Assembly: GCA_964574215.1 (NCBI GenBank)
Contig: CAZNLR010000008.1
Location: 1 to 64,000, forward strand
DNA from: GCA-2725625 sp964574215
GTDB lineage: Bacteria; Pseudomonadota; Alphaproteobacteria; Rhodospirillales; UBA2165
Direction of reading: 5' to 3'
Length of the DNA: 64,000 nt
Part shown: piece by piece, positions 24,523-31,086 of the stretch
Layout of the letters: every line of letters begins with the position of its first letter
Position numbering within the stretch: the stretch's first letter is position 1
The notes under the pieces: generated by a model
Database searches by the model: none
What the model was told of the DNA's origin: nothing
Seen by the model: the letters and a program-made list of their open reading frames with translations, nothing else
Position numbers and translations under genes: made by a program

Positions 24523-25527
24523 ATGTCTGATACCGTTCCAGATACGATGACCTGCATCGAAATTTCAGAACCAAGCAAGGAATGCGATGTGTTGAAACCG
24601 GTAACCCGGCCGGTTCCGGCATTGGCGGGTGACGAGGTATTGATAAAGGTCGAGGCCGCGGGCGTAAACCGTCCCGATTTGGCGCAACGGGCGGGCTACT
24701 ATCCGCCGCCCCCGGGCGTTACGGATATTCCGGGATTGGAAGTCGCGGGTACGATCGTATCCATCGGCGGCAATGTTTCGAAATGGCAGATCGGAGACAA
24801 GGTGACGGCGCTGGTGGCCGGCGGTGGCTATGCCGAATACTGTCCCGCGCCGGCCGTTCAGGTCTTGCCCGTCCCCAAAGGTTTGTCGATGGTTGAGGCG
24901 GCGGCAATTCCGGAAACTTTTTTCACGGTCTGGTCTAACGTTTTCGACCGCTGCGCTATTCAAAAAGGCGAAACCCTGCTCATCCATGGTGGCTCCAGCG
25001 GTATCGGGACCACCGCGATTATGGTTGCTAAGAATCTGGGCAACCGGGTTATCGTTACCGCCGGCAGTGGCGATAAATGCCAAGCCTGCTTGGATTTAGG
25101 GGCCGATCTGGCAATCAATTATAAAGACCAGGATTTTGTCGAAGAGGTAAATTCGTTCACCGACGGAAACGGGGCGGACGTGGTCATCGACATGGTGGCC
25201 GGCGATTATATTCAGCGCGATCTCGACTGTCTGGCGGTGGAAGGCCGTATTTGCATTATCGCCATGCTGGGCGGCGCCAAAGCTGAAGTCGATTTCAGCA
25301 AGGTATTCCGCAAACGGGCCATCATTACGGGCTCGACATTACGGGCGCGGTCAGCCGAGTTCAAAGGTAAAATTGCCGACGCACTGCTAGACAGGGTTTG
25401 GCCATTATTTGAAGACGGAAAAATTAAACCGATCATCCATGAAACCGTTCCTTTGCAACAAGCGGCAACGGGACACCAAATTCTGGAAAATGGGCAGCAT
25501 ATCGGTAAAGTGGTGCTTACGGTTTGA
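24523..25527 (+). CDS. NAD(P)H quinone oxidoreductase, MDR/zeta-crystallin type
   Basis: A 334-residue medium-chain reductase. I use ATG 24523 (MSDTVPDTMTCIEI), preceded by GGGAG; a longer frame from 24376 overlaps the divergent DUF1192 gene. The catalytic domain has VEAAGVNRPDLAQRAGYYPPPPG, without the zinc ligands, and the nucleotide-binding motif is LLIHGGSSGIGTTAI (about 147-161), typical of PIG3/TP53I3-like NADPH quinone reductases. One-electron or two-electron reduction cannot be told from sequence. Confidence 0.92.
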   Translation: MSDTVPDTMTCIEISEPSKECDVLKPVTRPVPALAGDEVLIKVEAAGVNRPDLAQRAGYYPPPPGVTDIPGLEVAGTIVSIGGNVSKWQIGDKVTALVAGGGYAEYCPAPAVQVLPVPKGLSMVEAAAIPETFFTVWSNVFDRCAIQKGETLLIHGGSSGIGTTAIMVAKNLGNRVIVTAGSGDKCQACLDLGADLAINYKDQDFVEEVNSFTDGNGADVVIDMVAGDYIQRDLDCLAVEGRICIIAMLGGAKAEVDFSKVFRKRAIITGSTLRARSAEFKGKIADALLDRVWPLFEDGKIKPIIHETVPLQQAATGHQILENGQHIGKVVLTV

Positions 25528-25617
25528 CGAAAGGTTTAGGCGGAACTATATTCTGTAACGGATTTACAGGCGTCGCCGCCTGACCACCCCCCAATTTAAG
25601 TAGTAGGGAAAAGGAAG

Positions 25618-26412
25618 ATGGCTCAGCCACTTATGCCGAAGGCAACAGCCGTTTGGCTTGTCGACAATACGGCACTGACATTTGTTCAAATTGCGGACTT
25701 TTGCGAATTGCATAGTCTTGAAGTACAGGCAATCGCCGATGGCGAAGTCGCCCCCGGCATGCAGGGCCTGGACCCGACCGCCAACGGGCAATTGTCTAAA
25801 GATGAAATTAAGCGATGTGAGGCAGACACCTCGGCCCGTATGGAGATGTTGAAACCTTCCGTACCCTTGCCGAAAGTCAGGCAAAAAGGCGCCCGCTACA
25901 CGCCGATTTCCAAACGACAGGACCGGCCCGATGCTATCGCTTGGTTGTTGCGGAATTATCCTGAACTGAGCGACGCCCAGATCAGCCGTCTGATCGGCAC
26001 GACCAAGCCGACCATTAACGCGGTCAGGGAAAAGACCCACCGCAATATCCAGAATATCAAACCGCAAAGCCCGGTTTATCTCGGTCTGTGTGCTGCCCAG
26101 GACATGGAAAAAATGGTGGCGATCGCCCGGGCCCGGGCCGGCACGACACGCACGCCAACCCCACCGCCTGAGATCAGTCCGGACATCAGCCGTATTTCTG
26201 ACGAGAATAATGCGCCGGGACCCATGCCGCCGTCATCGGACCCGGTTGTTAATGTTCCTTTTGACACTGGGCAGTCGAGTTCGAAGCCGCAGCCGGAAGA
26301 TAATACGCCGTCAGCAGAGGAAGTGTTTGGACCTTCCAGCAATACACCGCCGACGGAAGAAAGTGCACCGGCCGACCCTTTCACCAAACCAAGCGATGAA
26401 GAAAGTCAATAG
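25618..26412 (+). CDS. trcR: Cell-cycle transcriptional regulator TrcR (DUF1013)
   Basis: TrcR is an essential alphaproteobacterial regulator first described in Caulobacter. The 264-residue protein starts MAQPLMPKATAVWLVDNTAL and contains the conserved HTH region DAIAWLLRNYPELSDAQISRLIGTTK (about 103-128) followed by NAVREKTHRN. The last 75 residues are Pro/Ser/Glu-rich and disordered, and more variable in the family. AAGGAAG lies just before ATG 25618. Confidence 0.92.
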   Translation: MAQPLMPKATAVWLVDNTALTFVQIADFCELHSLEVQAIADGEVAPGMQGLDPTANGQLSKDEIKRCEADTSARMEMLKPSVPLPKVRQKGARYTPISKRQDRPDAIAWLLRNYPELSDAQISRLIGTTKPTINAVREKTHRNIQNIKPQSPVYLGLCAAQDMEKMVAIARARAGTTRTPTPPPEISPDISRISDENNAPGPMPPSSDPVVNVPFDTGQSSSKPQPEDNTPSAEEVFGPSSNTPPTEESAPADPFTKPSDEESQ

Positions 26413-26542
26413 TCGGCTAAGCGACGACCATCTCCAGGGCTTGCGCTGCCTCGAATTTAGCAAAATGGAACCGCTGTCGGCTCTACTTCTGACGGCGAGC
26501 CGTCTTTAAGTTTATGGGTGGAGTATTCGATTTCGGCGCTGG

Positions 26543-26710
26543 TTAAAGCGCGTTCATACTAGCAAGTTCGTCTTTTATTCGGAGTTTTTCTCTTTTGAGT
26601 TCGGCGATATGAATATCGTCGGGATGCGGGCGGTTGTTTTCATTTTCAATTTCGACTTCGAGCGCCTGATGTTTTGATTTTAACATCTCAGCTTGTTCTT
26701 GCTCGGTCAT
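26543..26710 (-). CDS. YdcH-like (DUF465) small protein
   Basis: A 55-residue frame not long enough for usual gene lists: MTEQEQAEMLKSKHQALEVE, then ending in PDDIHIAELKREKLRIKDELASMNAL. This is the DUF465 (YdcH) pattern: a short helical hairpin with H..LD/E at the first helix and LKREKLRIKDEL at the second. GGAGG lies 6-7 bases before the ATG. A second family member is at 28574-28774. Confidence 0.8.
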   Translation of the reverse strand: MTEQEQAEMLKSKHQALEVEIENENNRPHPDDIHIAELKREKLRIKDELASMNAL

Positions 26711-26868
26711 TTATTAACCTCCATCAATTCAAGAACATCAACAATTAAAAGATAGGCCTGCTGGATAATAAAATCTAGGAAAAATCGGCTAGAACATCAT
26801 TGCGCCAGGTCAACTTAGTTTTTAATCATTCGACCTCGACTACTATCTTCTTATTTTCTAACATTTTT

Positions 26869-27393
26869 CTATATTGCGGCTTGGCTAATTTTGGAGATAT
26901 TTTTTTTGTTTTTTTGACTAATTGAGGCCGTTAATACACCGATATAAAGCTCCAGATTGGCCTGCACATTTTCTAATCCGGTTGAATCGTGATTACCCAA
27001 CTTTTCAACCACGGGATAGGCCTGGAACAACAACAATTGCTCCACTCTTTCCGCCTCCAATTCACAATTTTTAATGCGCGAACGCAATCTCTCGGAAATC
27101 GGCTCCAACGAATTCGCCGGATTTGATTTCATGGCATTTCGGACGGCGCGCAACGGGCTGACGACTTCAGATTGCCAAAATTTCACCCGGTCGATTATTT
27201 CCTTCAGCGCATTGTCATCGAGCCGCCGCCCGCCATTGACCCCCACCCAGCAGCAATAGAGCAAAATGTTAACGTCCGCATGAACACTGTCTTGAAGTTC
27301 GAGAAATGCGTCGGCGATTCCATCTTTTCCGTAGACCGAAAGCGAATAATCCCAGAAAGGATTGTCGGGCCAAGAATTGTCCCTGTCAGTCAC
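26869..27393 (-). CDS. TIGR02444-family protein of unknown function
   Basis: About 174 residues. NPFWDYSLSVYGKDGIADAFLELQD near the N-terminus is the family signature, followed by DVNILLYCCWVG. I start at GTG 27393, which has GGGGA nine bases upstream and overlaps the PFK stop by eight bases; another GTG at 27414 would add seven residues. It is coupled to the phosphofructokinase gene. The family is common in alpha- and gammaproteobacteria and has no known function. Confidence 0.8.
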   Translation of the reverse strand: MTDRDNSWPDNPFWDYSLSVYGKDGIADAFLELQDSVHADVNILLYCCWVGVNGGRRLDDNALKEIIDRVKFWQSEVVSPLRAVRNAMKSNPANSLEPISERLRSRIKNCELEAERVEQLLLFQAYPVVEKLGNHDSTGLENVQANLELYIGVLTASISQKNKKNISKISQAAI

Positions 27394-28487
27394 CGAGACT
27401 GATCCCCAATCCACGGGCTGTCTGAATCAGCGTTTCCGTAATATCGACGTTACGCGAACGGGAGGTGACATCGTCCAGCAGCACGTCCACCACCTGACGA
27501 TGCTGCCAGGCTACCATGCGGCCGCTTTGACCCGCCGCCAACAAATCGACCGCACGCACACCGAAAGCCGATGCGACGATACGGTCGTGACTGCCCGGAG
27601 CGCCGCCCCTTTGCACATGGNNNNNNNNNNACTGTCACCCGCGTCTCGGCGCCGGTTTTTTCACTAATCTGATCGCAAAGCTGGTGCCCTATTCCGCCGT
27701 ACCGTACCTGTCCGTCGGACTCCGTTTTGGTGACAATTTCCCCTTCAACGGGGCGGGCCGCCTCGGAACAAACAACCAGCGCGTGGTTGCGGCCCTGTTC
27801 CCGCAAGGAGACAATTCGCTTTGCGATAGGCTCCATGCGATAGGGGATTTCCGGAATCAAAATGACGTCGGCGCCTCCGCCGATGCCGGCGTTTAATGCA
27901 ATGTGTCCGGCGTCACGCCCCATGACTTCCAACACCATCACCCGTTCGTGACTGGCGGCTGTCGGCTGGAGACGATCCAGGGCTTCCACAGCCGCACTTA
28001 CGGCAGTTGAAAACCCGACCGAAAAATCGGTCAGCGGGACATCGTTGTCGATGGTCTTCGGTACGCCGATAAAATGGATATCGTCGTCCGAGGTCAGTCG
28101 GTTGAGGATATCCAGGCTACCGTCACCGCCAATGCCGACCAACCCATGCAGGCCCAACTCTCTATATCCGGCGGCAAACTCCGCTGATCTATCCTTGCGG
28201 CTACCGTCTTCCATCGGGTAATCGAACGGATCGCCCTTATTGGTCGTACCGAGGATGGTCCCCCCCAAACGCAGAATATTTCCAGTGAACAGTTTAAGTG
28301 TGAGTTCCTCGTATTTGATGGGCCGGTCCATCAGACCTTTGGTACCCTCGTGAATACCCAAAACACGCCAGCCGTAATTTTCAATTGCGCGATGAACGAC
28401 CGCGCGGATAACCGCGTTCAATCCGGCACAGTCTCCACCACTGGTTAAAACGCCTATCGTCTTGCTGTTGTTATCTTCTGGAGCCAA
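27386..28487 (-). CDS. 6-phosphofructokinase, mixed-substrate type, interrupted by an assembly gap
   Basis: Phosphorylates fructose-6-phosphate. It starts at TTG 28487 (AGGAAA upstream); MLTSGGDCAGLNAVIRAVV-type motif near residue 13. Substrate motifs are GGDGS (120-124) and PKTIDND (143-149). The Gly after GGD fits ATP use, whereas Lys144 is typical of PPi-type or mixed-substrate enzymes, so the phosphoryl donor is uncertain. MGRDAGHIALNAG and a C-terminal HVQRGGAPGSHDR are intact. The frame shifts across ten N at 27621-27630; the conserved VTVLGHVQRGG motif implies six missing bases, so the shift is an artefact of the N-run length and not a mutation. Confidence 0.88.
27621..27630. other. 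Assembly gap (ten N)
   Basis: Ten N interrupt the phosphofructokinase gene. The number looks like a placeholder: on the minus strand GTGACAGT precedes and CCATGTGCAAAGG follows, and six bases would restore the family motif V-T-V-L-G-H-V-Q-R. Confidence 0.95.
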
Positions 28488-28573
28488 GGCTTAATTTCCT
28501 TCTCACGCAATTCGTCATGCATTTTAACCCAAAATCTGCTAATATCATAAAAGCAAAGAAAATATCAGGACCG

Positions 28574-28774
28574 ATGAACGAAACCGACGACCTCAGCAAA
28601 CGTCTTGCCCGGATAAAAAGCGAGCACCGCAAGCTTGACGAGGAGATCACCCTGCTATCGAGTTCTCCGGCCGGTGATCAAATTCATCTACAGCGGCTGA
28701 AAAAGAAAAAGTTATCCTTGCGCGATGAGATATCTAAAATAGAAGCCAGCATGGTGCCGGATATTATTGCCTAA
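28574..28774 (+). CDS. YdcH-like (DUF465) protein
   Basis: A 66-residue helical-hairpin protein starting at ATG 28574 (MNETDDLSKRLARIKSEHRKLDEEI) after AGGA; an upstream ATG at 28517 lies in the divergent PFK promoter region and lacks a ribosome site. SEHRKLDEEITLL and LQRLKKKKLSLRDEISKIEASM match the DUF465 pattern. It pairs with the minus-strand family member at 26543-26710. Function unknown. Confidence 0.8.
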   Translation: MNETDDLSKRLARIKSEHRKLDEEITLLSSSPAGDQIHLQRLKKKKLSLRDEISKIEASMVPDIIA

Positions 28775-28783
28775 AACTTGTTC

Positions 28784-29539
28784 CTAGATATTTAAATTCA
28801 ACCTGAAACGCAAATCGCGTTCTGCTTTTTCCAATGTTAGCTCCGCCGCATCCCCGGCCTGAATTGCATGTACCCCCCAACTTACAGTCAGCGGAAACGT
28901 ATGATTTTTCCATTGTGCGGGAGTGTCCATAAGTTGACCTCTTATGTGGCTTGCTTTTTCGACCGCCTGATTTTCATCGAACATGTTCAACAATATACCG
29001 AAGACGCCCCAATCGAATTCGGCCACCGTATCGACGGTTTCAACGGCGCCTTGGATAATCTGCGTCGCATGGGATAAAATGCTGTCACAGGCTTTCTGCC
29101 CGCCGGTCCGCCAGATCTCGTCGAGATCGAAGAGCCTGAAATAAATGACCGAACTGGGTTCTCCCGTTCGTTTGACGTGATTTGAGGCGTTTTCCAACTC
29201 CCGATGAAAGGCATGCCGGCTGGCCAATGGTAGCGACGGATGACTATCGAGCTCATGGACCAACCGGGCGACATAATTCCGCCCGACTTCCCTGTCCCAT
29301 CTTAGGGCGTCCATCTCGTCAATAATCAGCGTCAAGGCTTCATGGACGTTGGGAGTGATTTCCTCCGTCGGGATACCCATGACATAAGCGACATCGCTGA
29401 TCTGACGCGGTGTTCTTTTCTTAGGCTTAGCCGGTGCATGAGGCTGTCCACCATATGGATTTTTCCAGAGGTGATGCCGTTCCTTGAAATCCAAGGCACC
29501 TAACCGGGCATATTCCTGAACTGAGCCAATTTCAATCAT
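28784..29539 (-). CDS. Degenerate GGDEF-domain protein
   Basis: A 251-residue protein starting at ATG 29539 (MIEIGSVQEYARLG) with AGGGG upstream; a longer frame from 29806 runs through the divergent PurE-like gene. The N-terminal part is helical (about 60-115). From about 115 the fold follows a GGDEF domain: DSHPSLPLASRHAFHREL, then the substrate strand VIYFRLFDLDEIW, but the active-site loop reads AEFDWGVFGILL, so the GGDEF signature is lost; SWGVHAI closes the domain. It is therefore unlikely to make c-di-GMP and may act as a structural or nucleotide-binding module. Confidence 0.75.
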   Translation of the reverse strand: MIEIGSVQEYARLGALDFKERHHLWKNPYGGQPHAPAKPKKRTPRQISDVAYVMGIPTEEITPNVHEALTLIIDEMDALRWDREVGRNYVARLVHELDSHPSLPLASRHAFHRELENASNHVKRTGEPSSVIYFRLFDLDEIWRTGGQKACDSILSHATQIIQGAVETVDTVAEFDWGVFGILLNMFDENQAVEKASHIRGQLMDTPAQWKNHTFPLTVSWGVHAIQAGDAAELTLEKAERDLRFRLNLNI

Positions 29540-29677
29540 CGGTTTCCCCTTTATCTTCGAAGACAGGCTATCACTGCTCGGCCCGGCAACAAAGCTTCCG
29601 GAATGCTTGCGCCTAAGAATTCGGCACCTATAATGGCCCGCTTTCCAGGAGCGATAGCAAAAAAAAGGGAGTAAACT

Positions 29678-30169
29678 ATGGCGGAATCGAGCCCCCTCGT
29701 GGGAGTGATCATGGGTAGCCAGTCCGATTGGTCGACCATGAAAAATTGTACCGATACCCTCGAAAAACTGGGCATTGCTCACGAAGCGAAAATCATTTCC
29801 GCCCACCGTACGCCGGACCGCCTGACCGCATATGTTGAAGGCGCTAAGGACCGGGGTTTGAAGGTCATTATTGCAGGCGCCGGCATGGCAGCCGCCCTGC
29901 CCGGCGCTGCCGCCGCCCTGACACCATTGCCCGTGCTTGGCGTCCCCATGGACGGCAAAGTCATGGGGGGATTGGACGCCCTTTTGGCAATGGCTCAGAT
30001 GCCCGGCGGTATCCCCGTCGGAACACTCGCCGTCGGTAAGGCCGGGGCGGTCAACGCCGCCGTTCTCGCCGCCAGCATCCTCGCGCTCAGCAATGACCAG
30101 GTCGCCGACAATCTGGACGATTTCCGGACAGCCCAGACCGCCGGTGTACCGGAAGAGCCTCAGGATTGA
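29678..30169 (+). CDS. purE: PurE-family protein with altered active-site loop
   Basis: Class I PurE (N5-CAIR mutase) catalyses a step of purine synthesis. The 163 residues keep the front motifs VGVIMGSQSDWSTM and ISAHRTPDR (with the catalytic His), and PGGIPVGTLAVGKAGAVNAAVLAA at the back. However, the highly conserved GAGGAAHLPGM loop reads GAGMAAALPGA, so the active-site His is Ala, and the usual VPV(Q/E)S is VPMDG. The next gene is not purK but a TrxR-like flavoprotein that overlaps by four bases (TTGA). This may be a repurposed PurE paralogue; a normal purE would be expected elsewhere in the genome. Confidence 0.8.
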   Translation: MAESSPLVGVIMGSQSDWSTMKNCTDTLEKLGIAHEAKIISAHRTPDRLTAYVEGAKDRGLKVIIAGAGMAAALPGAAAALTPLPVLGVPMDGKVMGGLDALLAMAQMPGGIPVGTLAVGKAGAVNAAVLAASILALSNDQVADNLDDFRTAQTAGVPEEPQD

Positions 30170-31083
30170 CAGCCGACTACGAAATCCTTGTCGCCGGCAG
30201 CGGCGTCGCTGGATTGAGCGCTGGTTTGGCAGCAGCGAATCGCGGCAGAAATACCATAATTCTCACCGGCGATAATCTCGGCGGTAATCTTCTCAGCATT
30301 GAGAAAATAGATTTCCTCCCGAATCATCCCGATGGCCTTCCCGGCTATGAACTCTGTCCCATGTTGGAAGAAGAAGCCGCCGAGGCCGGCGCGGAATTTT
30401 CAACCTCGGAAGTGCTGAAAATTGAAGCCGATGGCGGCAGCTGGCGGATCTCCACGAACGATGGCGATTTCTCAGCCCGCGCCGTCATATTGGCCACGGG
30501 AACGTCCTTAAGACATCTCGGCGTACCCGGCGAGGAAGAATATTTCGGCAAGGGCGTCAGCCACTGCGCCAGTTGCGATGCGCCATTGTTGCGGGATCAA
30601 AACGTCGCCGTTGTCGGCGGCGGCGATTCGGCCTTGCAGGAAGCCATTACCCTCGCCTCATCTGCGGCCAAGGTAACGATCTTGAGCAACGCAGACGCTC
30701 TTTCAGCACAAGACTACTACCGGGATCAAATTGCCGGTCTGCCGAACATTGAAACCCGGTTCAACTGCGTCGTCGAAAAGATCGTCGGCAATAATACCGT
30801 ATCCGGCATACGTTATCGGGATGCGGTAGGGGACACTCAAATCGAGTTGGCGGCGAACGGCGTTTTCATTTATGTCGGCCTGCAACCCAACACCGGTTTT
30901 CTCAACGGCTTATTGAGTTTGGATGATTCCGGACATATTCTGACTGACGATAATATGAGTACGGAAAAAGCGGGACTATTTGCCGCCGGCACGATTCGCG
31001 CCGGATCAGCCGGACAAGCGGCGGAAGCAATGAAAGAAGGTGAAGCGGCGGCAAACGCAGCCGACCACTATTTGGGGAGATAA
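30166..31083 (+). CDS. Thioredoxin-reductase-like FAD/NAD(P) flavoprotein
   Basis: A 305-residue two-dinucleotide-domain reductase starting at TTG 30166 inside the purE-like stop. The FAD motif is VAGSGVAGLSAGLAAA (about 9-24); the redox pair is Cys134/Cys137 in SHCASCDAPLL; the NAD(P) site is VAVVGGGDSALQEAI (about 147-161); and the final FAD motif is GLFAAGTIRAGSAGQAAEAM. In low-molecular-weight thioredoxin reductases the pair is CATC, so CASC is a mild variant. It ends three bases before the UGA-containing gene, for which it is the obvious reductase candidate. Confidence 0.88.
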   Translation: MTADYEILVAGSGVAGLSAGLAAANRGRNTIILTGDNLGGNLLSIEKIDFLPNHPDGLPGYELCPMLEEEAAEAGAEFSTSEVLKIEADGGSWRISTNDGDFSARAVILATGTSLRHLGVPGEEEYFGKGVSHCASCDAPLLRDQNVAVVGGGDSALQEAITLASSAAKVTILSNADALSAQDYYRDQIAGLPNIETRFNCVVEKIVGNNTVSGIRYRDAVGDTQIELAANGVFIYVGLQPNTGFLNGLLSLDDSGHILTDDNMSTEKAGLFAAGTIRAGSAGQAAEAMKEGEAAANAADHYLGR

Positions 31084-31086
31084 ATT

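Noticed and set aside
27362..27667. Plus-strand frame crossing the N run
   Set aside because: Antisense of phosphofructokinase; only looks open because N does not create stops.
29540..29806. N-terminal extension of the degenerate GGDEF protein
   Set aside because: Antisense to the PurE-like gene and its promoter; AGGGG before ATG 29539 marks the true start.
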